The notes under the pieces: model-generated | What the model saw: only the letters and a program-made list of their open reading frames with translations | Told to the model about the DNA's origin: nothing | Databases searched by the model: none | In this document: positions 13,201 through 26,152 of the stretch, piece after piece | How positions within the stretch are numbered: the first letter of the stretch is position 1 | How the letters are laid out: each line of letters starts with the position of its first letter | NCBI RefSeq assembly: GCF_028453695.1 | Contig: NC_135779.1 | Span: 9,746,831 to 9,810,830 of the forward strand | Reading direction: 5' to 3' | From: Augochlora pura | Lineage: Eukaryota > Arthropoda > Insecta > Hymenoptera > Halictidae | DNA: 64,000 nucleotides | Translations under genes and position numbers: made by a program

Positions 13201-16200
13201 AGTCGATGCGCTTCAGGAAAGAACGATGGATCGGTGGCTGGCTGCCGTTACTTTCAATGCGAGGCTAAGCGCGGGATTTTCTCGCGGCTGACCAGGTTGA
13301 CCAGGGAGCCGATTACCGACTCGATGATGTCGCCAACGCAGAGGACACCGACGACACCGCCGGACAGCATGAAGGGAAGCCTCGGGAGGACCATCTGCCC
13401 CTCGTTAAGTAAGGATCGGTACAAGAGATACTCTCCTCGCCCGTAGTCTGCTTTGAATGTCGGGGCGTCGAAAGCTGCGAGCCCGGTAAACGTGGGAAGA
13501 CGGAGTTACCCCGTTGACCTTGGATCTCCGTGAATTTTGCAGTCTCCCATCGACAGTCCTACCCCGAATATAACGAACTGCAAAATTTCACGGATCCCGG
13601 CTTTCGAGGATCACCGTAGATCGTCCCTAATCACACCGCACGTAGATTAACGTAGACCGCACTGTACGAACGCTCAGTAGAATTTATTATTGTAAGTGTA
13701 CCACCTAACCATGTAGCAAGCTGTAGTCCTTAGTGTGTTTATCTTCGTACGCACTTATTCTCCTTGATCTGGTGGTGCAGGCACGGGCCGCGAGCGCCCT
13801 TTGCTTCGGAACCGCCTTCGATTGTTCTCAGGGGCGATTTTCTGCTCCGAGTGGGCGTGGCTTCGCTGCTTCCTATCTTAACGAAGCTGAGATTATGTTC
13901 GTAACGAAATCCGTCCTCGTGCTTGCTCCAGCAGAGCCTGCTGCGTCTTTAGATGTCTATCTATGTAGTCGTATTGCTCGTCGCATTGTGTTTTAGTATT
14001 TTTAGTAAATAAATCGGATTTGCGCCGATTCCTTACCCCCTTATACCGTCAATAAACGTATAAAAGAACCTAGAGTCTAGATCCAAGCATCTCCTCTGTA
14101 CAATCCGGCTGGAACATGTTGGCCGTTCAAGATCACTGAACGGTTCTCCCTCACCATGCTGTATGTTCTTTCTTTGCTCCACCCATTACTCCGCTGATTC
14201 CTGATTCCCCTATATATATATGTATATATTCAGAAAATCTAAAAAATTCGAAGGAAATTCCATAAACGGAAGTAGCGAAGGTAAGGTGACCTTGAACGGC
14301 TTCGACATCTCTCTGTCGGAGCACAGGAGGTTCCAGGTAGATTTTTTCTTCTTTTTTAATGGAAGAAATCTTACAAAGAAACACCTAACTGCATTCGTAG
14401 ACATCCCTTTCTTTGAGAGGGGCCAGAGGTACTCCTTGTGGTAGATTTGCCTCAGGTGGGGGGATAGGGAGGTGGTCTACCGAAGGATTTCAATGTCTGT
14501 AACGAATGTAACTCGTCACACAGACGCGTCGACAACGAGCCTATCGTCCACGGTGTCGCAGAGAGACTTCAGGATAGGCGACAGGGTGATAGTATCCTCC
14601 AGTCAAGGCAGCAAGACGGGTGTCCTCAGGTACATGGGTACCACGGAATTTGCTGCTGGCGAATGGTGTGGTGTGGAACTGGATGATCCTGTTGGCAAGA
14701 ACGATGGCTCCGTTGGAGACAACAGGTCTGCATCTATGCATCTTACAGCGAGAGTACCATACATAATATTAAAAAGACGTTCAGTAGGTCGGTACTTGGA
14801 TTAGACCGCCTACAGTAGGACAAATTCAAAGTATTTGAACCAGACGAAAATCTTGTCAATCACCAAGTAGATATTTAACGCGAAATTTTAGCTGTGTTAA
14901 TATTTATTAGATCTTCCTCGGGCCCATCCGCTAAATAATTTAGCACTGTTTCAGGTACTTCGAGTGCCGGCCTAAATACGGGCTGTTCGCACCCGCGCAC
15001 AAGGTCAGCCGTTCTCCAACGAGCAAAAGGACAAGTTGCATGGTGCACAGGCCGACCGGCGCCGCCCTGAACTCGTCGGTGAAGAAGACAGGCTCAAGAG
15101 AGTCACTGTTATCGCTGTCAAGCATCGCCAGCACAGCTAGCACAGCTGCCAGGGCTGGTATCAGTACGCCGAGGGTAAGATTCACGGTGCCAGAATGAAG
15201 GGAATGACCTGTACCGCAGCTTGCATCCTCCATCCTGATCGCAGACTACTCTACTATCTCTACTGTTTCCTGTGCTCTGCTCACAGTAATCGGAGGATCG
15301 CTTCTCTGGACGATTTGAGAAATTATACTGTTTCAAATGAACTTGAACACATTGTTAATATATTACATCATGTTGTAGCAATATTTGAAGCGGACAGGTT
15401 TTAGATAGAGATCCTCTATCTAATGAAGAATTTATGCCCACTGTTCCTTATTCATGTGTTGGGTGGCATTCGAATGAATGATCCTCTACTTGCTTTGAGC
15501 ACTGTTCACTGTGCAAACGCGTTTCTGCTGAGTTATGCGTGACGTTGTTTGATCAGCCTGCGTTGAAACACGTTTTTCAGCTGTTGATGTGAGCTGTTGT
15601 TAGCTTGCTGTTTACGTTGATTAGATTTATAGTAATTTTGTTGAATTAATGTGTACGTATATGTTTTAGTTATCTTTTTTTCTTGTTATTGTCGTTGTAG
15701 CAACTTTATCATTTGTTGAACTATTTTACCGAGCGATAGATACCTGAGCTTAATAGATTCAAGTATATTTTAGGATCCAAGCGATCATTGTTATATTTCT
15801 ATATTTTACAGACAAGCTTTGTTAATCCTGTAATGTTGACACTTCTGTGAAGACAGAGTGAGAGTCATCTGTTTAACATTATTGCATTGTTAGTATTGAG
15901 ACTTTACAGGATCAAAGTTTTTTATTTGCCAATTATATTTGTTCATCGAAGACAGGGGTGAACAGAATTATGCAGTTTGATTTGTTGGCTGTGCATGAAA
16001 CGATTTTTGTTTTTGTTGCATCCGAAATTCCAGAGGCCTGGTATGCGCACGTCGACACCTGCACTAACCGCCCTGCAGGTGAGACCATGTTTTAACATTT
16101 ATTTGTCACGTTCAATTAGTTGGTCGTGACACGTAAAGCGCTGTTTAAGTAGTTGTTAGCGTAGAAATAGATTAACAAGCGTGTTGTGATTATTTGTTAT

Positions 16201-19200
16201 CGAGTATTAAGCATAACAACGTTTTACAATACAACCAGTCGCAATTTTACGACCTATATAGTTAGCAAATACAATAGAATGTAATTGTTAGCGCTGTTTT
16301 TAGATAAGTAGCTTAGAATAGCATTCTGATGTCTGTACATGATTTTAATAAAATCCTCTATCCATTCCCTTATAGTCTCCTTAGAAACCAACTCCCACGA
16401 GCGTGGGCATTTACTTGAAAATATTTAATTTTAACCGTAGAACAGATTATTGTCTATTAATCTGATGGAAAAAAAATATTTGTGCCTATAAGAGTATACA
16501 TTCTTATTTAGTAGTCACTTTGTTCAATTGAATGTCATCAAATTTGTACTATAATGAACTGTTTGATATCTGCTTTGTCTCCACATAGACTTTAAATTAA
16601 AAGAAAGTGTTCATTTTTTCATGTATTTAATTATATCTATATGAATCAAGATTCATTTCTCTATCTCTTTGCTCTTTTTTAAAAAATGTTTTACATAAGA
16701 TTTTTACTATGCACCAATTTTTAATAATACTAAAGTTCAAAAACGTCAATTAACTAAGAATGCATGTGCACTAATGCATAATTTGATGACAGAGCATATC
16801 ACTAATTTCCGTCCAAGTTTCACTACTTAGTCGCAGTGACTTTAAATGTACAATATTGAAATACATTGCCATAATGAAGGAAATATGATAATTGATATTA
16901 ATTTTTCCAGTAAGCGCATCTCCCATTCTTCCAAATCCTACATTAAGAAGTTTCAAAAAGATATAGAAGGCGTAACATATTTTAATATAGATTATTTGAC
17001 AATGTCCAATCACTTTTTTATGTATCTGTTTCAAACATTTTAGGAGTCTCTGAAGGAGAAGCAGCAGGAGATAGAGATGCTGCGCAGAGAAAGAGATTTA
17101 GAACGTGAACGTGTGACAAAAGCAGCTAATCAAGCAGATCAAGCTGAACAAACTATATTCTCTTTGAAGCAAGAATATGAACAGGTACTTGCTATGTCTG
17201 GCTACAATTTGGAGTTTACTAATAGTAAATGCAATTAACAGTTGCAAAAGAAGAATTAGATTGTCTAATTATTTACATTACTTTTAGTATCGAGAGAAAA
17301 TGCAAAAAACGGTCACAGAAACTGAAGCAGATCTCATTAAGCTGCTCGAAGAGAAAAGTACGCTAACACAGCAGCTGGAGGAGGAGAGAAGGAAATGCGA
17401 AGACCTGTTGTTTCGCTTCGAAGAAGAATCTGTCAATAAGGATGATATTCAGGTATAGGTCTTAACTATCTAACGACTTCGGTCACAACAGAATACAGAT
17501 TCTGAAAATACATTTTAACACATTGATTGTCAAATCAATTTAGTTAGAAGCTTCTATGAAAAATTCATTCGAACAGACAAAATGAATTTGAATCTTGATG
17601 AACAATGTGTTAAAAAATAATATATGCACAATAAAATAAAAGGTACGTATAGACATCCAAGAATACAGGGTTATTTAGGGACTCTTAAAATTTATCAAAT
17701 ACTCAAATGAAACACTCTCATCGCCTTCATCATTTTACTTTCTTTAATCGAATTTCCGTTTCCCATTTATTTTTTTTAACATTTTTTTTTTAAATACTGG
17801 TTCGACAATTGCATAGTGGAACTATAAGGAGACGCAAGTATTACTCAAAATTCAAGATTAAATGTTAGTATGCTTCTGTTAGAATAGAATTAGGAGCTTT
17901 ACTATAATCAAAGAGTGGTGGCGGGTGGGACAATATACGTGCAAATTAGATTTTGGAAGCGAGAGTACGACATAGAAGCTATGCTTGTGACTGTATTCGA
18001 ATTAAAATGAAAATTAATTCCGCATACGGCACAAAAAACGTTTCTGTCCAGCCTGTGGGTTTAACGCAAGAAACTTATCGTTTTATTTTCAGAAAGAGAG
18101 AACTGAACAATGTGTGAGTATCCCATGGCAGCCGTTTGGGCCCGAGGAGGGGTTGATGATGCTGTTTTTCTGCACCGCTTCTCTTATCTTCACTGTAGTC
18201 ATATCATTTTTCATTTCACCGCAACTCGGTTTGAAATTTCTGTGACATTTCGCAGTACACTCCTCTTCAATGCTTTCACGACTAATTGTTTCACTTCTTG
18301 GTTAACATTAAGTATCGGAATTTATATAATTATAAATAGAACTCGATGTTCGTGTAGACTCCCATATACATTAAGATAGAAGAATAGTATTGTGAGTTTA
18401 GAAAATAGGAATTGTATCATAGATCATTAAGTTACGTCAGGAAGAAGGTGCGGGTTTAATACGCTTTGCGGTGCACTGTAGAATAATTGTTAGATTTTCG
18501 GTAATTGCTTCCTTTATGCTGAAGTAGTATGTAATTTGTTTATTGAGCTCCCGCGCGAGAACTCTCGGAATCAACGCTATTTATTTATTATTTATTTATT
18601 ACCTACTTTGTTTTGAATATTGTTTTCTATTTGTACTTATTTCTATTGATTCATGTTACACATTGTTGTATGTTGTTACACGGCAATATTAAATGATACC
18701 TCAAGTACAGTTGTTCATAAGTATATCACGAGGTCTTCTCATCTTTGTACTGTATCGAATCGTTGCCTCTCTCACATAATCTGTTCGACACAGTAAACAA
18801 CAGTGCTCTTGTATATCTTGATGCGCTTCTTCGTGTTAGTTGATGTATGCGCGGACTGATCCATCCGGATACTAAATAAGCATGTTTGTCGTTAGGTAAT
18901 AAATACTGTAAATGAGAACAAAATCAAAGATCTTGAAAAGCAGCTGGCGGAGGAGAGAGAACGTGTCGCTCAATTCGAACAAGACAGTATAAAGCTGTTC
19001 GAAACCGAGGAGGAACTGACTCGTCTTCGCAATGAAGTTTCCAATGCTGCTCAGAACAGAAATCTGTTGGAAGGTATTTATGATGATCTACTTTGAATTG
19101 AAAGCTCGCTTCAATCCTTCGACATCGATTGCTGGGTATACCTACAAAAACAAAATTAATTTCCTGGAAATTAATACGATAACGCATCATCATAGATGTG

Positions 19201-22200
19201 CAGAACCAAAACAAGTGTCTGGAAGAAACAAAGACGAGTCTCGAGAAGGAAGTGCAGGAGAAGACCATGCTTGTAGAACAATGCGTAGCACAAATTAGGG
19301 AATTGGAGGCTAAATTAAATGAGAGTCAGGAAAAAAATACGACACAAAAAGAATCAGAAGCGAGTCTGAAAGCTGAATTGGAAACTCAAATAAATCTAAA
19401 TAAAAGAAAAGATGAAGAATTAATCGTTGCCTTAAAAAAACTCGAAGGTGCGCTTATAATGTGAACGAAATATGTTAAAGAATCATGCTTTACTTTCTAT
19501 GGAACTTTGTTTTGCAGAATTGAGCGAGAAACTGAAGTTAATGGAAGAGAAGAATGTTCTGCTTTCCAAACAAATACAGGAGTATCAATTACAAGCTGAA
19601 GATAGCTTCAAGATAGTTCAGGAAAAGCAGAAATTGGTATGTATCTGGTTTATAAATATGAGTTTTATTAGTCATAAATATTTTGTTAATTTAGGAGCAA
19701 GATATCGCTTCCTTGATGGCCACGGAAGCAAATTCCTCCGTAGAATTGAAGAAGTTGCACGAAGAGTTGCTAGTAAAGGAAAAAGAACTCTCGGAACTAC
19801 GTTCAACAAGTGCCGCTGAGATCGAGGAGATAACTAAACGTTATCAGATCCAAATTGAAGAGCAGTCGAAGTGCATTAGTGAAGCTAACGTAGACATTTC
19901 ACAAAAGTCCATGTTACTGAGCAAATTGGAACAAGATATAGCTGAATTAAAATCAATTCTTGCGAATAAGGATGAAGAAATAAAAAATCTCAAGGAGAAG
20001 ACTTCGGGTAAGTTATACTTTATGTTCTGCAGATTTCCTTTATTTCAGTACGTCAATATTACTGATTTGCTTGTTGCAGAATTACGAGATGCTCTCGCAT
20101 TATCAGAGCAAACTAAAACCAATTTGGAGAGCGAACTTCGCGTATTTGAGAATAATGTAAAGAAATTGACTGAACAAGTGGCCGATGCGGAGAATAAAAT
20201 AACACAAGTTACAGCTCAAAAAGAAAAATTGGTTGGTAAAATTTTCTTTTTGCGTGTTTAAATATTTTGTACAGCACAATTCAATCGTTTGTTTGTTACT
20301 ATAGGAGGCAGATATTGAAAATTTGATAAGCACCTCTGCAGACTCCTCTGAACAACTGATGAAGTACAATGAAGACTTGCGAGCAAAAGAAAGAGAGCTT
20401 GCAGAATTAGAAGCTAGTAAAATTAACTTGAGAAAGGAAGAAAGTAGAAATTCTGAACTGTTGGAAAAAATAAAACAGTTCGAAGCAGAAAATGATGAGC
20501 TTAAAAAAGCAATAAATGAGAGTGAACAAGTTAAACATAATCTCGACGAGAAATTACAAGAAGCACTTAACACAGCCGTTGAGTTGAAGAATGCTAAAGA
20601 AGAAATTCTTAACATGCAACAACAATATGATACATTGAAAAATGTACACAACGAGAACACAGCTTCTTTGCAGCAACAAATTGGCAATTTGCAGACTGAG
20701 TCAGCTGCTCTTCAAGAAGAAACCAAAGCACTACAGAAATTAAAAAGTAAGTTAGAAGCAGATCAAAGTGCCAATCGCTGGTCTATAGAAGAGTTAACCG
20801 AGAAATTGAGTGCTGAAGCAGAAAGTCACAAGAAATTAGAATCTACGATAGCTGAAAAGGATTCTGAGCTCCAACTTATTCGAAATAAACTCTCAGAATT
20901 AGAAAAAACAAATGAAGCTCTAATAGTTAATAAAGAAACTGTCGATAAGGATCTTACAAGTACTGTCGACACACTGTCCAATGAAATTAAAGAGCTTCAA
21001 GAAAAATTAGGCGATGCGTCGCAAGCTATTACGATTAAGGACGATTCTCTTGTCAAATTGAAGAAGTCAGCTGAGGAGGCTGATGCACAAATACTTAAAC
21101 TGAACGATACTATTACGTCCATGAAAGAGGAACAGTCGAGTAGTGTGGCAGAAATAAAGAAAATGCAAGAAGCACTTTCAATGAAGGAGAGTGAAGTTAA
21201 AGATATAACGCAAACGAAGATTTCATTAGAAGCTAATATAAATACTCTGCAATCAGAATTGAAGACTGTGAAAGAAGAATTAAATTTAAGAATTCGTTCT
21301 CTTCAAGAAGTAGAAGGTACGATAAAAGAGTTACAAAATGCCAAAGACGAATCTGTGATAAAATTACAAAATGCGTTACAGTCTGAGGTGAAATCCAAAC
21401 AGACTGAAATTGAAAATATGCTTCAGAAGAATTCTGAATTAGAGCATAAGCAAGTTTGCCTGCAAAGCATAATAGATAAGCAAGCTAACGATTTGAATGA
21501 TAAAGAAGCGTCGCTTAACAAATTAACAGCACAAATCAAAGTTTTAGAAAGTGCGCAAAAACAGATGCTGGATGATGTAAGCAAAGAGAATGGAAATTTA
21601 TTGAATAGCAAAGAATCCCTTGAAAAATTGCTGAAAGATCAAGAACAAAAGATCGAAAATTTAATGAATACTATGAAAAATAAAGAGAAAGAAGCTGAGA
21701 AGAATATGCAAAACCTGATGGAGAAAGTGAACCGTATGTCTGCAGAATCCGTTCAATTAAAAGAAGAGCAAAATAATTTGTAAGTGCATAGAGAATTACA
21801 AGTATTTTTTAAGAAACGACATTAAACATAAATTGTCATTCTTTTAGGGAACGAGAAAATAAACAAGTTGTTGCCAAATATGTTGAAGCAACGAACCAGC
21901 TGAAACTTAGTCGGGAGAATATGAAGAACAATTATGATGTAAGTTTTAACCGTGACATTAACATTAAAATTTGTTGTAACATACTAAATTTCGTATTTCA
22001 GGTAGGTGGCGGTGATATGAAACAACACATAGGTAAAAATGGTATTATTAATGAAGACAAAAATTGTATTACTAATCGTTGAAATTGTTTTAATATTTAT
22101 TACCGTCTTTCAGTCGATCAAGATATCGATATCTTAAAATTAAAAGAGGAAAATGAGAACGCTCAAACTCAGATAAACTTCCTGAATTCTGTAATAGTAG

Positions 22201-22906
22201 ATATGCAACGAAAAAATGATGTCCTAAAGTGTAAAGTTGAGGTTCTCGAAATGGGAGTACCTGCTAATGAAGCTGATGATTATACCCAGTTCGTAACACT
22301 TATTTTATTAGTCATCGTTCTTGATAACGAAATCGTTATGTATTAATTGTTTTTTATTTTAGAAATACATTAGAGAAACGCATGGCTGCGCCACGCATGT
22401 TCTGTGATATTTGTGATCAATTCGACTTGCACGAAACAGAAGATTGCCCACGTCAAGCTCAAGACTTCCTGGAAACAGAGAAAGTAGCAAAATCTCCAAA
22501 AAAGGTCTCCGCGGATAGACCGTACTGCGAAAACTGTGAAAGTAAGATTTCATTGTTTAAGATTATTAAAATCGCGGTTCTTGTGGCATCTATTTATCAA
22601 ATATTTTCTCCTCAAAGAAAAAGTTTGAAGCGTTTGAAATATTCTACAAAAAAAATACTACAATTTCCAAAAAACTTCAGACAAATCTATCCATAACAAT
22701 TCTGTTTTTATATACTTTTATATATTCTGTTTGTATATTATTTCCTACTTTATTAAATTTTTTTCAAGCTGCAACTATTACTCTCAAACTAACCAATCTA
22801 ACACCTTTCTTATTATGTTTATCCACTGTTGTTTATAATGTTGCTTGATTGTTTTACAGTGTTTGGACACGACACACGTGATTGCGATGACGCCGAGACG
22901 TTCTAA
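4253..22906 (+). CDS. CLIP-190: CLIP-190 / CLIP-170 (restin) microtubule plus-end tracking protein
   Basis: Cytoplasmic linker protein that binds growing microtubule ends through CAP-Gly domains and recruits dynactin/EB1-type partners through its tail. Exons: 4253-4364, 12441-12593, 13217-13418, ~14486-14725, 14955-15174, 16034-16078, 17044-17184, 17288-17452, 18093-18113, 18896-19073, 19196-19447, 19518-19636, 19695-20007, 20080-20231, 20305-21779, 21848-21938, 22002-22032, 22114-22288, 22363-22541, 22860-22906. This gives about 1436 residues, near the family length. Residues 1-37 are a Pro-rich leader. CAP-Gly 1 spans exons 2-3 (GDRVWVGG, then GKNDGS rendered as GKNDGSVAGCRYF). CAP-Gly 2 spans exons 4-5 (GDRVIV...GKNDGSVGDNRYFEC), followed by a Ser-rich linker. 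Exons 7-18 are heptad coiled coil. Two zinc knuckles end the protein: CX2CX5HX4C (CDICDQFDLHETEDC) and CX2CX4HX4C (CENCEMFGHDTRDC). The join between exons 3 and 4 is the only uncertain one: donor 13418 (phase 2) fits acceptors 14456 or 14486. Confidence 0.93.
4815..4985. repeat. Degenerate direct repeat, two copies, ~115-bp period
   Basis: One copy reads gcattccaatgagaagcctc...ggcttaggatctacag (about 4809-4861). The next reads gcaatccaatgtggaatctc...ggcttaggatcttcag (about 4921-4974). Short related units of the type attggnttcttagagactg continue to about 5065. Confidence 0.5.
7735..8035. repeat. Degenerate tandem duplication, ~140-bp unit
   Basis: Two neighbouring copies share catggattgtg (7764 and 7904), then a GC-poor stretch with cgattttaaacgaactattagaaaact versus cgattttgaaaaaaaaaaactattagaaaact, and a shared cgttgagat segment. 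The copies differ by small indels, so the duplication is old. Confidence 0.55.
13522..13597. repeat. Imperfect inverted repeat (hairpin) in a CLIP-190 intron
   Basis: Arm 1 (13522-13543, containing CCGTGAATTTTGCAGT) is nearly the reverse complement of arm 2 (13577-13597, ACTGCAAAATTTCACGG). The loop is 33 nt. It lies between the exon completing CAP-Gly 1 and the CAP-Gly 2 exon. It could be a structured intronic element or a transposon footprint. Confidence 0.6.
14234..14336 (+). other. Possible alternative linker exon of CLIP-190
   Basis: An acceptor (atatattcag) precedes a Lys/Ser-rich frame reading RKSKKFEGNSINGSSEG when joined to donor 13418 in phase. Two donors are available: 14281 (gtaagg) and 14337 (gtagat). 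Linkers between CLIP-170 CAP-Gly domains are known to be alternatively spliced. The exit phase does not join cleanly to the best CAP-Gly 2 acceptor, so this is tentative. Confidence 0.3.
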
Positions 22907-23912
22907 CAGCTTGTTATTGGTCTTATACACGTTTTACCGCTTGACAAAACGAAATCCTAGACACGTGAAAAAGACCTGTTGAAAATTTACAGAGTATATT
23001 TTTGTATAAAAGAATTAAAACGCTACCGTTGTTTGTATGTCTTCCCGCATAGGATGTAAACCATTCAGACACTCCAATGACTTGACGGATACCTATGCTC
23101 CCCTGTGTTAAGTTCACATGCAATTTAAAAAATTGTAGGGTAAGCCGCAAGAAAAAGGATATCTGATTACTTTTCTGTAGATTAAAGTATAATGAAAAAA
23201 TTCATAAGACAAAACTTTCATCCAACGAGTTCCATTTCTTTTTCTGTACCAAGTTTTAGTCAGGTGTTCTCTTTCCAACGCCTACACTACGTATATGTTC
23301 GCAAAAATGTTTTCTTGTTCGAAATGTTTTATGTCGTTTTAGTTCCACATAATTTTCAAAGTACAAAACGATGAAGCTCAATTTATATATTACAATTGAG
23401 CTCATCAGGGTACACTATTAGACAAATTGTAGAACAATTTGAATTGATGCATATTTTCGTTGAAGCATCCATAATGGAATAGCGTTAGTCGTATAACCGA
23501 CTCGCTGAAGTCAAATGTAATTATGTACATAATATTTATATCAATCTGTACATCTATTTAATATTTATTGAGCGTTCTAAATGCGACACATTCAGTGATA
23601 GTTCCTTCGCTCGAGTCGTTAGCGTTAGACTAAAATGTTTCACATACTATCTTTGAAATCTTATATCCATTCGGTGTAGTAGTACACTTCTTCTGAACTA
23701 ATTTGTACATCGCACTGTAACGAAATAGTACATGCTTCCAGTTTTCTGTTTGTTACCGCTTTGTTGTCGCTACAAGCGATTGTACAACGACTATTCAGTA
23801 AAAGTGTACTACTAAGATCTGTCATTCTCTTGCCTTTCCACTTTGAGCCTTAATACAGAGTTGGCAATGTCCAGTGATATAGTCCCCTCTTATAATGTAC
23901 ATTCAATAAATT
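22907..23912 (+). other. Probable 3'UTR of CLIP-190
   Basis: This AT-rich stretch has no coding potential and follows the CLIP-190 stop at 22904-22906. AATAAA at about 23906-23911 (ttcaataaatta) and a second copy near 23935 are plausible polyadenylation signals. The convergent RPB11 gene begins its 3' side shortly after. Confidence 0.45.
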
Positions 23913-24220
23913 AGAAATGCTTGTAGCTAAGAAAAATAAAATTGTAATAGACTGATTATAATATTTTTTATAAAGTTACATAGTGTGTAGAAATATTTAA
24001 ATCATTGAAATGCTTTTAATAGAATTATCTTAAAGCGCTCCTACACTTCCCAGTATTCAGAATGAATGCATTATTTGTTTTTGGTTTTCTTTTATTTAAT
24101 TGTTTGTATATACAAAATTCATTTTAACTCAGTTGTCTTATATATAAATTACTTATAGATGTATATAGATCAATTATTTATAGCATAGCTTAGTATATCT
24201 ATAAGCAGAAACGCTGTAAT

Positions 24221-24835
24221 TCAATCCAGACCCTCCTTCTTCTCTTTGATAGCTTCCTAAAAGAATGTTTAACCACAACTTATAGTTAAATCATAATTAA
24301 TAATTTCAGATTTTTTAAAATAATATAGTAATTAATTGTTACTTTAAAACGCTCCTCGAACAACGAAAGTTCAGCAATTAAATCTGTAATTGCATGCATG
24401 AAAGCCTCGTGTGGTGTATAATCTGATGTTGTTTGTATTCTGATCACAAATTTGTGTTCTAGCGGATGTGGAACTTTATATCCAGCAAATAGAACCTGGG
24501 GATCCTTTAATAATTGACTATTGAATAACATATTATTATTAATGACCATATTTAGGCTACTTTCACAATTTATACAGATGTATATTAAAAACTACACTAA
24601 GAAAACATACTTGCGGATCATATTTCCAAGTGTATGGTCTTCTTTATTAACTGTGAAAATTGCTGCATTGGGAACTTTAGTATCTTGTTCCTTAATTATT
24701 CTAAATTAGAATTAAACAAAAATAATATACAAATAACTTCGAAATTTCGCGAATTATAGGTTAACTAATTTAAGATACTCACTTCTTTTCTCCTTCGTAC
24801 AGAAGAAATGACTCGAAGGTCGGAGGTGCATTCAT
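24221..24835 (-). CDS. Rpb11: DNA-directed RNA polymerase II subunit RPB11
   Basis: Small core subunit of RNA polymerase II that pairs with RPB3 in the alpha-like assembly platform; it acts in the nucleus. Four exons, 24835-24783, 24700-24611, 24517-24343 and 24256-24221, give exactly 354 nt and 117 residues, the usual length of the family. The protein begins MNAPPTFESFLLYEGEKK. It carries the conserved alpha-motif segment DHTLGNMIRNQLLKDP and the segment FAGYKVPHPLEHKFVIRIQT typical of RPB11, and ends KEKKEGLD. All introns are 74-93 nt with GT-AG ends. It is convergent with CLIP-190. Nothing is missing. Confidence 0.97.
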
Positions 24836-25340
24836 CTTGATCTTATATCACAACGTACTTTATAAAATATAAATTTGTTCATGTATTTTATTTATTAAAT
24901 TCAATTCCTGATAGGAAAACACTATGTAATACTGACAGATTTCACAACATTGTATTCCGATTGCAGTGTCATCTACGAGAATACAGATCAAAGCTTTCTC
25001 TGCTACAAAGCTTTAATATAAAAATACTGGTTACAAGAAAATACAATTCAAAGAATTTAGGATAGTATTATTGGAATTTTAAAAATTCAGTCTTTATCTA
25101 AAAGTTTTATTAGTAAGAATAGACAGTACAACATCGTAATTTGTATTTCTTTGAACGTAGAATATATTGAATCGAAGAGGGCTTAATATAACCTCATACT
25201 TTCAATCTAAATGTTGTACTGTATTTTTGTAACTATTTGTACGAATAAAATACAATTTTATACAGGATGATAACTTATGTATTCATTAAAAGATTATGAA
25301 ACTATTTCTTTAAAGATAAATAAAATTTAAAAATAGAAAT

Positions 25341-25396
25341 CCACCCCGGCGGGAAATCGAAGCCCGGTCTCCCACGTGACAGGCGGGGATACTAAC
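25341..25396 (-). pseudogene. Truncated tRNA-Asp(GTC) copy A
   Basis: The stretch matches the 3' three-quarters of the intact tRNA-Asp at 28093-28164, including the GTC anticodon context cgtgacaggcggggatacta, with several substitutions. The 5' acceptor and D-arm part is lost and replaced by tatttctttttaaacagaac. The flank on the tRNA 3' side (ataaaatttaaaaatagaaat) resembles that of the intact gene, suggesting a copy of the locus rather than of the RNA. Confidence 0.7.
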
Positions 25397-25829
25397 TATT
25401 TCTTTTTAAACAGAACATTTATTGCGCTACATAAAATACAATATCTAGAAAAAGGTACAATAATCTTAAACATTCCAAAAAAGTACAACAATATATAAGA
25501 AAACTTAAAATACTAAACTAAAGACTAGGATAACGAGGCACGCGCAGCTTGTCAACGAGATATTTACATAACACTTATTGTAATTAATGACTAACTTATT
25601 GTAACATGGGTTTACTACTATATATCCTTTTCTTTTTCCTTTATCTTTTTATATTGTTTTTGCATAGCTAATACGTAGATGCTTCCTCAGTACAAATATG
25701 TACTTGGAAGTCATGAATGGCAATAAAATCCGACAAAACTGCCTGGTAATGTAGCAAACGACAATAACAATAACAATTATTAGTAATATCGTACATCCAC
25801 TTCCTACGACTTAAGCAACAACGACAACC

Positions 25830-25886
25830 CAATGAATATATCCACGACAATAACTACGACATTGTACAAATTTGCAGGGCGACCGT

Positions 25887-25921
<35 letters not shown>

Positions 25922-26152
25922 GTCTGTCTTGCATACACTCTTTCACATTCTGTCTCTTTCTTTCCTTATTTCTCTTTCACTCGCTCACGCTTTATCTTTC
26001 GGTTACGCAGGACATCGAAGAACCGAAGCAATGATCCCATATCCCTCATAGCTGCCCAAACACTTTGTAAACATCTGTCTCATTCATTCTGAAGTTTACG
26101 ACCCACACTGTCGACCATCCGGCCTCTCATACTCGGAAAAACCCTATATTAC
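25830..26152 (+). repeat. Left arm of a large inverted repeat
   Basis: It is diverged but collinear with the reverse complement of about 26825-27197. Shared landmarks are gggcga(c/g)ggttctc at the outer side, then ctttctttccttat, cactcgctcacgct, tatctttcgg.tacgcag and cat.ctcggaaaaac at the inner side. The arms are about 325-370 bp and are interrupted by simple-repeat length differences. Confidence 0.75.
25889..25932. repeat. (CT)n microsatellite
   Basis: An almost pure run of CT dinucleotides continues into ctttctctctgtctgtct. It lies inside the left arm of the large inverted repeat. Confidence 0.9.

Noticed and set aside
20103..20687. 194-codon minus-strand frame opposite the CLIP-190 coiled coil
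   Set aside because: It is a shadow of the plus-strand coiled-coil exon and crosses its introns.
25341..25396. Second functional tRNA-Asp gene
   Set aside because: The 5' acceptor strand and D arm are missing, so no cloverleaf can form.
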